This document shows, in pieces, positions 46,652 to 58,726 of a DNA stretch of 64,000 nt (its first letter is position 1; every line of letters begins with the position of its first letter). The translations under genes and the position numbers were made by a program. Below the pieces are notes generated by a model. That model saw nothing but the letters and a program-made list of their open reading frames with translations, was not told where the DNA came from and did not search any database. The stretch is from Gymnopus androsaceus JB14 (lineage: Eukaryota > Basidiomycota > Agaricomycetes > Agaricales > Omphalotaceae). The DNA lies in assembly GCA_009733575.1 (NCBI GenBank), contig ML769463.1, positions 102,277-166,276 of the forward strand, given 5' to 3'.

Positions 46652-49582
46652 ATGAACGTTTGGGTATGCCTCGTAGATCCGTTCCCTTAGTCAATCTAAC
46701 CATTCCACAGACTGAGCATCGGAATCCAGAAGGTCGTACTTATTGGTTCAACACTGGAACGAGAGAAAGTGTTTGGGAAAAGCCCGATGGTCAGTGAATC
46801 CTCACTTTATAATTCTTGTGCTAACTATTCTACAGACCTGAAATCTCCGTTTGAGGTATGCATTCATCTCTTCAGCAATTCCCCAGTCTAACTCTGCTCA
46901 AGCGTGCTTTGAACCAAACGAAATGGAAAGAATACTTTTCGGGCGGTCGAAAGTATTATTACAATGTACGTGTCATGCACTTGCATCCAATAATCCTTAT
47001 TAATCCCTTTATTCTTCAGACCGAAACTAAAGAGTCAAAATGGGACATGCCTGACGAGCTTTTGCTTGTTCTCGAAAAAGTAGAAAAGGAAAAGGCGCCT
47101 GTTCTTGCGTACGTCGTTTCAATGTTATAATCGATCGACAGCATTCCAACTCATTGTAATTGCAGACCTACGCCTGGAGCAATTACCGCTCCTGGATTCA
47201 CTCCAGTCGGTAGCGCAACTCCCGTCACACCCACTTCAACCACGCCGAATGGGTTGGCAGTAGGAGCTCATACTGGTGCCCTTCCTCTTGCCTCGTCAAC
47301 TGTTCTTCCAGCACGTCCCAATCTTCCAGAGGACCCTGTCATTCCACACAACGGATTCGCCACTGTCGAGGAGGGTGAAAAGGCATTTTCCCATCTACTG
47401 AGAAAGGCTGGGGTAGATCCAAGTTGGACTTGGGATCAAACTATGCGAGCTATCATCACGGATCCATTGTACAAGGCACTAAATACTTTGGCAGAAAAGA
47501 AGGCTGTTTTTGAAAAGGTCTGTTCTTTGTGTTCCATTTCACAGCATATATCAACTCAAATCGCTTTCGCCAGTACACGACCAATTTGAAGATCAAAGAG
47601 CAAGAAGAAAAGGAAACAAGATTGGCAAAACTCCGTCCCGCCATTCGGAACATGCTCAAAGGCAACCCGAATGTATTCCACTACTCAACCTTCAACACTG
47701 CAGATAAGCTTTTCTCTCAGCACCCCATCTGGCAGCAGGCCAAGATTGAGTCCGAGCGCAGACTGATTTTTGAAGAGTACGTTGCAGAATTGAAACAGCG
47801 CGAAGTGGTGCGTGATCCTATCGATTCGGTCGTTTTCTACACTAACCTGGCTTCTTTATATAGCAAGAAAGCCGTGCTGCACGTTCTCGAAGTGTAGCTA
47901 AAGTCGTCAATTTATTCAAGCAGCTCGACGTGGACGTCCTCACCCGGTGGAGATCAGCTCACAATCTCATCCTCGACTCGGAGGAATGGAATACCGATCC
48001 CGAGCTCCGAAAGTTACCGACTCTCGACATTCTTCTGGCTTTTGAGGATTACAGCCGGGTGCGGGAGAGGGAATATGACGAACAGATGCGTCGAGCACAG
48101 GTTGAAAAGACTAGGAAGGAAAGAAAGAATAGGGAGGCATTTAGGGTGCGCCGCTGTCTTCTCGTAGTCGTGCCCTTGTTCCAACTTTTTTTTTTTTCTA
48201 TTTTCAGGAACTGCTGCAATCGCTTGTAGCTTCCGGCGATATAAAAGCTCGAACTAAATGGAAGGAAGTCTATCCCAAATTCAAGGACGACGACCGGTAC
48301 ACCAATATGCTTGGAAATCCGGGCTCCAACCAGCTCGAGCTTTTCTGGGACGTGGTGGATGCCCTGGATCAAAAACTTGATGCAAAAATTGCCGTCGTGA
48401 CGAATGCGCTCAGTAATGTCAAGGAGCCAGCAAGTGTGGAAGGCAAAGAGGAAAAAGGCACTTCAGGGTTCGCTGTCGGTCCTACAACGACAGAAGAAGA
48501 ATTCTTGAGCCCTCATCAAAGCAACCGGCGATGAAAATGTCAAGAGTTTGACACAGGAAGAGCTTCATCTCATCTTTGGCACTGTGAGTCTCTTCAGTTG
48601 GTTTTGTTCCACCTCTGACTTTGTCTGCTAGTTGCGTGACGTTGCATTAAAGAAGCAAGCTGACGAAAAACGACGAGCGGAGAGAAAGCAGAGACATCTT
48701 CAAGAGGATTTACGGTATGCTCTCAGGAAGCTTCCAGAACCCATAGATCTTAGTTTGTCGTATGAAGAAGTAAGCCCAGCCAATATTTATCGTTTGGCCA
48801 GTTCTCAAGTATACTTCTTTCAGGCCGTCCCTCTTATAGAGCATCTCCCCGAGTTCCAGGCCATCGACGACGAGGAAAATAAACGTACCGCGTTCACCAA
48901 ATTCGTCAAAAGACAAAAAGTGAGTTTCTATTTATTCGTCTTACTGGCTTGTTTCTTACTCTACGATAGGAACGTTTGCGAGAAGCTGCGGGCTCTGAAG
49001 ACGGTGGATCGACCGCTAGCCGAAAACGCAAAGAACCAACTCGTACCGACCAAAGTCGCGAGCGCGATCGTGGTGACCGGGATCGGCGCGAACGGAACGT
49101 GAACGCGAGCGAGAACGAGAGCCCTCTTATCGCGACCGTGACCGCGGCAAAGAATACGAGTCTCGGGACTCTCGGGGCTCCCGACATCATTATAGACACG
49201 ATGATTACGACCGCAAGGGATCGAGGGATTACAGCGAACGAGACTACAGATCCAAACATCATGACAAGGATGAACGGAGACGGGACAAGGAGAGAGGTAA
49301 GAGGTCGGATTATGTCCCTAGGGATTGGGATGAGCCGCCCAAACGAGAGGAACGGGAAAAGAGTGCCTCTTCGACCTATCGAGAGGAACCCAAGTCGGAG
49401 AAGAGGGAGATGGATGATCAGCCTGCTGATGACAGGGGTGAAAAGGTTGGTTGATGTTCAGTGCATGAGTTGGATGCTTATGCTGATTGAAACTTCTTCA
49501 GCGTCCTCGTTACGATGAATCTGCGTCTGCTCCTGAGCCTGCAACGGCGAGAGAGGATACTCCTGAGGAAGGTGAAATTTGA
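46652..49582 (+). CDS. PRP40: Pre-mRNA processing factor Prp40 (2 WW + FF domains)
   Basis: U1 snRNP-associated splicing factor that bridges intron ends and RNA polymerase II. Short exon MNVW joins [19 protein letters not shown], the first [18 protein letters not shown] is the second. Five FF-type repeats follow: [80 protein letters not shown] and [20 protein letters not shown]. The C-terminus is an Arg-rich RE/RD/RS tail ([18 protein letters not shown]) ending PEEGEI. Two one-base breaks: an extra c in 48510-48513 (before [13 protein letters not shown]) and a missing g near 49094. Around a dozen short introns. Confidence 0.92.
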
Positions 49583-50106
49583 GTAGTCGATGCGGGTTAT
49601 ATGTACGATTTGAATTATCCTGTTGCTCTTAGTTGAGCTTCCAGGTCTCGTAGCGCAAAAATACAAATCCTTCAATTTACGATTGGAAAACCTTCTCTCA
49701 TGCATTCTTTCGCTGCTTCGATAACTATGTCCCTGTACTCTCTAGACATCGCTTTGAATATTTCTCGATTGCAGTTCAGAGCAAGGAAACAGTGAATGCG
49801 CATCTACTCTTTCGTGGTATTGTATACCTCAGCCCAATTGGACAGTATGCGGGTCTTTTGTGCTGAATTTACCATGCTCCCCAATCCAGTTTATGAATGC
49901 ACCATTGTATTTAATTTTCATATAGTATGGCCTATAGATTCATTGCCAGCGGAGATTGTTTTTACGGTGTACGAATCTTGCTCACTGCTCAAGGAATCGG
50001 AGAGGGCATTCGTCGTCTGGGTAAGCCGGATCCGCGATTGGCGCTAATATTGTTTCTGAGGGCGTTTATTTAATGGCCCCTAATTACAAGCTCTCTTTCT
50101 ACAGTC
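49583..50106. other. Intergenic, possible F-box remnant
   Basis: A plus-strand frame at 49796-50047 contains WPIDSLPAEIVFTVYESCSL, which resembles the first half of a divergent F-box, but no downstream exon continues it. Otherwise the PRP40 3' region and the promoter of the next gene. Confidence 0.35.
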
Positions 50107-50785
50107 ATGTCGTCGCCATCGGTTTACGCCTACCCTGATGGCAGCGTTGCTCAAGGGGCGATTACAGCTACAGCTTCCACTTCAGGATCATCTACATCCA
50201 GACTGGAGACTCTCACGCGTACATTCTGGGACGGACTCCAGTCTTTCCAATATCCAACAACGCCCTCCATGAACCATCTGACTATTCTTGTTCGTTGTTT
50301 GGGAACACCTGATGGAAAACCTGACCGCGCGGCACACGCCTTATCTTACCATGAAACTGTCCAGTTTCTCGCGAAATCCCTACTACACACGGGAGTATGG
50401 GAGAGAAAGGAAGTAATTCCTGTGGTTCCTGAGGAATATGATGCTGCAGAATTCTTGGAGTCCAAATGTGGACTTGAAATGATCCATGAGATCTGGAAGA
50501 TACTGGAAGTCACCGAAGGTGGATTTAGGTGGACAACCACGGCTCTTCGGTCATTTGCAGAAGTGTGGGTGGAGTGCGGAGCTCCCTCGTTCAAAGGCGA
50601 GGATTTACGCTTCTGCACGGGCACAGGTGATCCAATGGATTGACGAGGTTAGGATCGCGAAGCCCGAGTTGCAATGCCCGCAGGGATGCAAGGAGCATCT
50701 GCTTTTGACCAAAACGGAGTATCAAGAATATTTTGATTGTGATTCAAAAAAGCAACTCAGTAGAGTTCTCGGAATCCCTCACTGA
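50107..50785 (+). CDS. Conserved-looking protein of unknown function
   Basis: A single open frame after one correction. It starts MSSPSVYAYPDGSVAQGAIT, with SRLETLTRTFWDGLQSFQYP and RAAHALSYHETVQFLAKSLL. The frame passes to a second (RIYASARAQVIQWIDEVRIA, CPQGCKEHLLLTKTEYQEYF) if one g is removed from gg near 50595, giving about 225 residues ending GIPH. No domain, signal or membrane segment recognised. No introns needed. The steady coding pattern across both halves suggests a real gene. Confidence 0.5.
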
Positions 50786-51465
50786 CACCAAGTCCCTTGT
50801 AGAAATTTCAAATCTGGTAATGCCTTCTTTTCGCAGAACACAAGTTGTTCCAAGTAAAATATATATGTTTAAATAGTGTATGCACAGAATGCATCTATGA
50901 TTTACCCGCTGACGACTGCTTCTATTACTATCCTGACTTCTTCAACCTCAGGTCACCGGAATGGGCATGCACCAATAAAACGAGATGAGATTAAAGATTC
51001 AAGACGAGGTTTGGCCTGGTAGTATAAGGCTCAAATACCAATGGGACGACCACATATAATGGATCGACGAGCCTCTAGTAGTATCAATTGATGACGCAGT
51101 TCAGATTGGAGTTCTCTGAAAAAAAGTAAAGTTAGCGCTCCATAAGACGGAATAGCCCCAAGGCTATTCGTTCAAAGTTGAACGCCATCCAAGCTAAGCA
51201 GGCACGCTGCCGATTCAAAGTTCTGATAACACCTCGGACAGCCAGATAGTTGATGAGGAGATGAAGAAACATGAAGAAGAGGACCGCGTAGGTCGACGAG
51301 GCCTAGGGTGTTGAGATACGGACATCTCGGTGACGCAATTAGTGATTGCCATTTTGAGCGGCAGAAACGATTGCATATGTTTACTTTGTCGATTTCACAT
51401 GGCAGATGCAGATAAAATGCGTGCCCAAACGTTCCTGCCCTCTTTTCCGCTTCTGAATCCCTCTT
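50786..51465. other. Intergenic, nothing recognised
   Basis: 680 bp between the small unknown gene and OPI1. It includes OPI1 promoter sequence (tccctcttatggaagagg just before the ATG) but no convincing ORF, repeat or RNA gene. Confidence 0.5.
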
Positions 51466-54400
51466 ATGGAAGAGGTTGGTTCGGATAACCCTTCTCATCG
51501 TTCAGAAAAACCTTTCAAGCTGGATCATTCTGCGCTCAATAATATGAGCCTTGATTCGGGCTCTGCGGCGCTTCTCGATGACCAGGACGAAGATGTCAGG
51601 ATCGCAGTTCAGAGCCTTGGGAGATATGAGAAATGGAAACATTGGAGCAGGAGCAGGAACCAGAGGACGCAATTTTTGTAAGTAAAATTTCTTGAAAGTT
51701 TCCAGGTTACTCACACAATCAATTGGAGTAGCTACCAGTACACCAACTCCTGCATTATCCATTTCAGCGTCATCTATCCCAGCGACCTCTGTACCAAGTC
51801 CTACGCTATCTAGTCCTTCTGCCCTGCCCAACCATGAGGTACAGGTAGAACCGGATTTCGTTAGCAGAATGTCGCATATTCCCCTTGTCAATGGCGCTCT
51901 TAGAATGTATGAACAAGGCAAGGCAAGCTCCAGAGTCGTCAAGGTGAGTTGATTCAATTTCCGCTGGCAACATTTATACTAAACCGAACGCACCAGTATG
52001 GCGCAGAAATCATGGAATCAGGCGTCAAGACCATCTCGAGACCGGTGATTGAACGCCTACCTACAGGCCAACTAGATGATTTTGCTTGTCGACAGCTTGA
52101 TAGGGTGAGTTATGCTCATTACTGATATCCTTTCTTGTATTTTTCTTTCTTTCGTTTCATGATGCTTGTGGTTTCTTCTAAGTTCGCTTCACGAACACTA
52201 TTTCTCTTTTGCGATCTGCCTGAGGCGCCCATTATCTTGCCGACGGTCACATCTTTCATTCATACGGAGATCTTAACGGATCAGCGAGAGTTCTGCTTAC
52301 TTCCACCGAAGTCGGAATCTGTGTGCTTCTTCCACAGGGTGGCGCAGTACTAGAATGATGTTTGGATGATGCTTGCATGATACTTGGTTGATACAACACA
52401 GCTATGATCCAAGCTTTCCGTGCTTGATGTGATCCCATCGACCACATATTCTGCAATGCACTGGCGTCTTTCGTTCAAGTTCTCCGCTTATCTGTTTCAT
52501 GTAAACTGAGGATTTAGCTGGATCGAATATCGCACAGCAGCCAGAGAACTGCAACCTTCCCATTTTTCCCTTCAGCGTCCGTTTTACTACGATTTTTTAA
52601 TGTTACTATATCGGATGTTATTCTTGTTACTAGAACACCATGGGATCTATGGTGCTCTAGTATGAATGGGGAATTATCCGCTCGTTTTTCATGCATCTGT
52701 TCATCATTTTAAGGCTAGTGTCTTGCTTGATTCTTTTTTCTATTCCAGTTCCCCGGAAATATGTAGGTTTCGGGCGATATAGGCCTCCGTCTATGCGCGA
52801 GCGCAATAGTAGGATCTGCACATGCACTGGATGTTACGAACGGGGGTGTGCAATTGGCTTCTGGATTTTGTGGCTGTTTATCTCCGTTGTCTGTGTCTGC
52901 TTGTATCAGGACTGTTCTATCAACAGCTCTTCCCGTTTGTGCATTTTCGAGTGTAACAGACAGGGTACAGCCGCTGCTTGACATCCCCTTTACTTTGGTT
53001 CTTCTGCCTTCATATTTCCCGTCTGCAGGTAGAGCTTGAGTAAAGGAACTAAAGAGACTGCTCAGAGTGCAGTGCAGAGGCGATTCATTCTTTGATTTCC
53101 GCGATTCTGATTCTTTAATCTTCATGATATCATTCTGGGATTGATTGCTCATTGCATTCATTCTCTCGGTGTCTATTGCTCGCTCTAGTTTGTTTTTAAT
53201 TATTTACACTTGACCGCACTGTGCCGGAGCGGGAATTACTGGGTATCAGTGTCTTCATCACATACGCGATCATTGGGCTGTTATGGGTGGGATCTCTTCT
53301 ACTAATGCAGTGGGATGGTCCATGATACTTAACTGAAACGTTCATTCATGCTTTTCTTTCTTTGTACTGGCTACCTCTTTAGCTTTGAGCCTATTTATTT
53401 TACTTTCCTCTTCGCTGTTTATATTTTTGATTCATATTTGCTTTCTTATTCTTCTTCGCCAATTTCTGTACTAACAAACCGATTCTCCTCTCTTGACCTT
53501 ATCTCTATATGGTCATCCTACCACCAATTCGATTCATTTTGCACGATATCTCAATCGACGACATTGCAACATATTCGCTTATTATCGGACCCGTCTTTCA
53601 ACGCTCACTATCGACACCACCCTCGGGAATTATGCGATTTTCAAATGCGTAACTTCACCGACCTCAATCTTCCGCGTATACGTGGTCCTGATGACGCTCA
53701 TGCGCTCCCCGGGATACATGATCTTTGTGCTGATCAGTTGGATAAGTACCGTAGGCCATCGTATGGCTCTCCGGAGAGCCATGACCGAGATGCTGTACGT
53801 GGAACGGGAACGCCGCTCTCACCTCTGGAGGACAGAGATAGTGGAAGGGAACAGTACAAAAAAGAGGACGACGTGGGTCGATGGGTACAATGTAGGTTTT
53901 CCTGCTCTTTGAGAGGTTAAGCCTGTCGTTGTTCCTTCTTTTCCCCTTTTAACACGTTGAACTGACCAAATTCTATAGCGACCTCATCGTCATCCCAGAT
54001 TCCTCGCAGCCGATCGAGAGCAGAGGACTCACGCTCGTCGAGGTCATCCACGCCTACTCAGTATTCACAGGACAGAGATATAAGCGACGAGACGTACCCA
54101 GTTGCTGGTGCTTCTCATCATCAAGACCGTTCACATCCAGGATATTCCGATGACCAGCGGTTATCACCACAGTCACGACAGCAAGACAGCCAGCAGCGGC
54201 AAGTGGTTCAGCGTAGCCGATGGCAGGCAATGCTTATTGAGGCTGGTGGATTCGGTGCTGCGTGGAGTGAGGAAAGTATGCGCAAGTTGAGATACGTGCT
54301 GCAGTGGTTACAGGTAATTTTTTTTTCCCCCTTGTTCCTGCCGTTTCTTTTTGCTCATGATAAATTGTACAGTACGCCACAAATCATATCGATGAGCAAA

Positions 54401-55761
54401 TTCTAGTTATCCGTGGCTTCACGGAGTCGCTACAGCAACACTACTTTGAACCTGTTGCTACAGAGGAAAGCCCTACGACACCTACCAACAATAGCACCTC
54501 TTCCGCAAAAGTCTCCGGGCTGCATTCTCGTTCATCCTCTTTCTCCGTTCGTGGGGGTCACTCACGCTCTTCTTCCGAGTCTCAATCGCAAGCTATCTCC
54601 TCTGCTCATCAGCACAAGCTAACCTCCCTCCGACGCGACGTAGTGCACACCGTCCGAGATGTTGTCAGCGTCGTGTCCAAATACGGCGGCGGAGCTGCAC
54701 TTCCTGAACCAGCACGAGACGCGATGAAAGGGTTCATCCTGAAACTACCGAAGCAGGTGGGAGAAGCTATGAGGATAGGACATGCGCCTGCTTCAAATAC
54801 CAACGTTGGCATGGGCTCCGCAAGCGTCACAGGGTCTGGAAGTACAGTTGAAAGGGATAGCGTTGCTGCAGCTGCATCTGGACGGGCGGGTAGTGACAGA
54901 AGGGCAGCGGGAACACGCCGGAGAGATCGTGGTGTTGGTGGATCTGCTGCAGTATCCCCAGTTCCTTCACGGACTACCTCTCCAGCTGCTTCGCCAAGGA
55001 TACATCCGCGAGGGCTACATTCCGCTGGTCCATCCTCTAGTTCTGGGATGCATGAAGATCAAGGTCCAAGACATGCGCCGCTTCACACGATGAGTGCAGG
55101 TACTGCCGTTCTGGCCGCCCAGCGAATCCTTACGCTCGCGACGGAAAGCTTGGATATGATGCGTGGCGTGACGGGGGTGGTGAAGGATAGTTTAGACAGG
55201 GCTGATGCGTGGGTTGAGAGACTGAAGGTGGTTGGTGTTCAACGTGGTGACGGTTCCTCTGATACTCACGCTGTCCCGACTCAATCCGGGGCACTAATGT
55301 CTGGGTATCCACAACCACCATCTCAATCTTCGGTTTCAGTTATGGATCGTGGCCGTATCAATCTCAATATCTCCCCGAACATGATGCAGTACCGGGACCA
55401 TGATCTCGAGTCGGATCCCACACTCCTCTCCCCACTGAGCATGAATCTTAACCTTGGTAGGAGCAGAAGGGGAAGTGTTGGGAGCAGTTCTGGATTGAGT
55501 GGACCAAGCTACAGTAGAAGTGGGAGCTTACCTTCTACACCCAGCTTGAGTGGTTATCCGCCCAATTACTCCCCTCAGGCTGTATATTCCACACCGTATG
55601 GATCCTTGAACCTGCCCTCATATCCTCCCATGGATGCACCGAGTCCAGAGGCTGGTTTAGGTTTGAGGAGGATGAGTATCCGCGGTGATGAGGAGGCGGA
55701 ACAGGCGACGGATATCAAGAGAGAGGAGCAGGAAGAGATGAAGATGGAGGTCGACGGCTAA
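51466..55761 (+). CDS. OPI1: Opi1-type transcriptional repressor of phospholipid genes
   Basis: In yeast, Opi1 senses phosphatidic acid at the ER and represses inositol/choline-responsive genes. Core segments: SALNNMSLDSGSAALLDDQD, DEDVRIAVQSLG, DFVSRMSHIPLVNGALRMYE, QGKASSRVVKYGAEIMESGV, KTISRPVIERLPTGQLDDFA, LDKYRRPS, VQRSRWQAMLIEAGGFGAAW, SEESMRKLRYVLQWLQYATN, and HTVRDVVSVVSKYGGG, LPEPARDAMKGFILKLPKQV. The Ser/Pro/Gly-rich C-terminus ends MEVDG. Exons: 51466-51677, 51732 to ~51943, ~51998-52104, then after a 1633-bp intron (52105-53737) the exon with LDKYRRPS, and three more to 55761. One base is extra near 51620 before DMRNGNIGAGAG. Confidence 0.9.
52105..53737 (+). other. 1633-bp intron in OPI1
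   Basis: Donor gtgagt follows CRQLDR and acceptor gatcag precedes LDKYRRPS; the join is phase 0 and matches the family exactly. Other introns in the window are 28-110 bp. Inside are a 148-codon minus-strand open frame (52715-53161) without recognisable homology and a T/C-rich tract (53340-53510). The last ~95 bp read open into the next exon from an ATG at 53642 (MRNFTDLNLPRIRG). Confidence 0.75.
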
Positions 55762-56310
55762 AAGAATCACTCTGGTAAGTGATCTTCGTTCCAAATACAT
55801 TGACTATTGACTGACATTGGGTTTAGGTGTTCATGTACAAACTATTTAACGACCTCGCCGTCAGTATGTTTCCCCGGATCGATGTCTTCCTCTCGGACTT
55901 TTAGCTGCGCTTAGGTTTGAATACCATTCATTTAGCAATAATGTACATACTTGTATTTATCATCTTGTTCTATTTTTCGCTGGCGTTGTTTCCGAGTCGT
56001 TTGCTCTAAATTATTATGTTCGTGTCGTTTGTTTTCGCTTTTCTTAATCCCTCTGCTACTTCGAGTCAATTAGGTACTACCTGGTTTAGCTTACCTAGTG
56101 TAATCAATCTTCCCTCGGAAAAAAAAAGAACGATAAATCATAATCTAGGCCGGATCTAGGCCAAGCTCCAACGGTCCGAATTGTTCCGGATGTTCCGGAT
56201 GTTGCCATCAATTGTGGGGAACTACCTCTTTCTTGCGACGTGGTTGAGGATTGTTCGCTCGTTCTCAACATCTACTTGCTGTATCTAGCTCTCAACTCAA
56301 TTTGATTAAT
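55762..56310. other. OPI1 3' region and TMEM14 promoter
   Basis: Typical UTR-like A/T-rich DNA. A short direct repeat (aatctaggccggat / ctaggccaagct, and gttccggatgttccggatg) lies at 56143-56202. No gene. Confidence 0.5.
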
Positions 56311-56788
56311 ATGGTAAGGCAATAGTTTGAATTATCGATCCACTATTTACCAGAAGATTTGATTACAATTCGCAGTCTGCATATCCCTCGTTCACGATGG
56401 GTGGCCTTTGTGTTATCGGTGGTATAACTGGATATGTAAGAACGCGGTCTATTCCCTCTCTTGTTGCTGGTGTCGGGTAAGCTTCTGAATCGCTCCTCAT
56501 TTACTTGAGGCTTCAATTTATCTTCTAGAGTGGGCGCTCTTTACCTGTATAGCGCCGATAATATCCGCAAAGGCGCCAATAATGGATTGGAAGGAGCACT
56601 GGGTGCGTCCCGAGAAACCTGCATTCTATTCCCTTTACTGCACTGACACTTTCGTAGGTGCCTCTGCTCTCCTACTACTCTCATCCTTGCCTCGTGTGAC
56701 CAAGGGGCCTATACCATTGCTTCTCACCGTGACTTCAGCTGCGTCCGCCTTCTATTATGGAAATGTCATCTACAAAGTCGGTGCTTGA
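56311..56788 (+). CDS. TMEM14-family small membrane protein
   Basis: A small, mostly hydrophobic protein of about 105 residues with four predicted membrane segments (FTMGGLCVIGGITGYV, SLVAGVGVGALYLYS, LGASALLLLSSLPRV, LLLTVTSAASAFYYGNV). The family motif SAYPSFTMGGLCVIGG, with GYxRTRSIPSLVAG and NGLEGALGAS, identifies TMEM14; animal TMEM14C works in mitochondrial porphyrin import, but the fungal role is not settled. Exon 1 holds only the ATG (56311-56313), directly followed by the gtaagg donor; three further introns. The frame is intact. Confidence 0.88.
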
Positions 56789-57390
56789 ACGACCTCGATC
56801 TTGATCACTCTGTTGTATCTTTGAATGTAAGGCCTGTATTCATATCCATAAATTTTGCACTTTCTCGCATAAGTTTAGTGTATACCAGATATATTCACTG
56901 CAAACGTATCGCCATAGCTTGAGGTAAGTTGGGACTAGGCATGCCATGCTTTTGGACAGAAACACTATTATACACGGCATACAGTATTGTCAAGCAAACG
57001 AGCAAGCCAAGGCAAGCAACTTGACAATGTCAACACCGATGTCGACGGGTGAAATCGTCTAATGCTTGGCCTCCCCAAGGCCTCCCTGAGCCTCAGGTCT
57101 CAAGCTTCAGCCCATAAGAGCGTGATCTTTGGGCAGTTTCTTATTCTGGTTAAACCGTTAAATCGTCATTCGAAGGATCATGTCGGAAACATGAGAATTT
57201 CCCCCGAATGTTACTGTAAGTAGCCAAGGAACATCGCCACCAAATCGCCACTCAGTCGGTGTTTTCGGCTGTGGTTCGTTTCATCAATGTATGTATTAAT
57301 TTCAATTTGACTGGAAGGATTGGCGGAAACTTTTGCTCACGATTGTTCACGACCACAACTACCTTCTTTCGCTACTCTAACGAGATCTCT
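56789..57390. other. Intergenic, promoter of the membrane protein at 57391
   Basis: 602 bp with no gene. Contains small repeats of gcaagc/gcaagca near 56990-57025 and ggcctccc near 57065-57090. Confidence 0.5.
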
Positions 57391-58512
57391 ATGACTTTCT
57401 ACCTCCTCCTTTCCTTCCTCTTCCTTGTTGTCATATTTTCAAGTCCTGTCGCCGCACTACAAAACTTAACCATCTCATGGCAAAACTCTTCCATTGTTTA
57501 CCAGCAGAACTCATCTGTATGGTCATCTGCGCCCAGCTCGCTCGACTACTCCCAGTCCCACACTTACACCACGACGAAGGGCGCTTCAGCTAGTTTTCAG
57601 TTCACAGGTGAGTGCTACTCCATTGCATGATTATAACTCGTTGTAACCAATGATAGGCGTCGCAATATATTATGAGGCTGCCTCATGGCCGTACCCTGTT
57701 AGCGTGAATATCTCGCTAGATGGCGACTCTGGGACCTTCGTGGACTTGCGTGACTATCTAAGCCCGCAGACACCGACTACGGGGTCAGCCTCCGTCAGCG
57801 CGTCAACGCACTGGTACCGAACAGGCTTGAACAACACATCTCATACCATCGTTATATCCATTCCCGATAATGCAACAACTGCGGTAGTGGATGCACTAAT
57901 GTGTGTTGTAATTCTTCCCTTCCTGAGCTTCGACATAACTAACTGTCAAATAACCTCATACATAGTTACTCTGTGGACACTGGTGACAGTCAAACAGGTT
58001 CTACCATATGGCCAATAATTGTGGGCGGTGCTCTGGGCGGTCTTGTTCTCATTGGTGCCATAGTAGCATTCATATTCCTCTACCGTCGTCGGCAGAAGAA
58101 GAAGCAGGAGGGAGCACTTTGGGACGCACCTGTGCTTGAAAACTTGATGACTCCACTCATTAGCCATCCCGCAGAGGCATTCCCGCTAGTCTCAGTCCGA
58201 ATCCAACATTGTTCATAGTACCGTTCCTCCATCCAGCTCACGGCAACCAACTATGGATGCGTACGGGAACTACCACTTGGAGTATTCCCGAGGGCCCCAG
58301 TCAGGTTTGTCAGTCAGGTTTTGTTGAGGGAAGTAGTTCTGGCAGTTCTCGGTTAGCGTCGGTAACGGAGTCGTCAGCGGGATCGTCAGCCGCGATAGCA
58401 GGGAGGAGTGCGAGATGATAAAATGCAGCGCAAGGCGGATATGGCACACAGAGAGGCGAATCCAGAGCCGGAGGAGCTTCCACCTCCAGCTTACACTGAA
58501 AACCACGACTGA
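57391..58512 (+). CDS. Second single-pass membrane protein with PPxY tail
   Basis: Same plan as the gene at 8851. Signal FYLLLSFLFLVVIFSSPVAA; glycosylated ectodomain with QNLTISWQNSSIVYQ and FTGVAIYYEAASWPYPVSVN; DTGDSQTGSTIW, then membrane helix PIIVGGALGGLVLIGAIVAF; basic stop YRRRQKKKQE; Ser-rich tail ending ELPPPAYTENHD-stop at 58512. Introns fall in the same positions relative to FTG and the TM exon. The frame needs at least one correction in the tail between 58160 and 58440, where the open frame ends early at 58218. Paralogy with 8851-10071 rests on architecture and short motifs, not on an alignment. Confidence 0.65.
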
Positions 58513-58726
58513 ACGAACGTTGCAATCGCATTTATGGACAATAATGTACAGTACGGGACTAATCATATATTTATCGGGCTCGAGCTTGTAATCACCAAAA
58601 TTATTATCAACGCGGCGTCGTTGGTGTGCTTCCCTAAATTTTTATGAATGTTCTTCTAGTAGTATTTAAGATTTAATGACACAATAGCAAACTCAGAGCA
58701 AGAACTTGGAAGAAATAACAGTCCAT

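Noticed and set aside
49796..50047. F-box gene
   Set aside because: Only ~20 residues resemble an F-box and no continuing exon was found.
52715..53161. 148-codon minus-strand frame within the OPI1 intron as a nested gene
   Set aside because: No recognisable domain and no promoter evidence; mentioned only as something to test.
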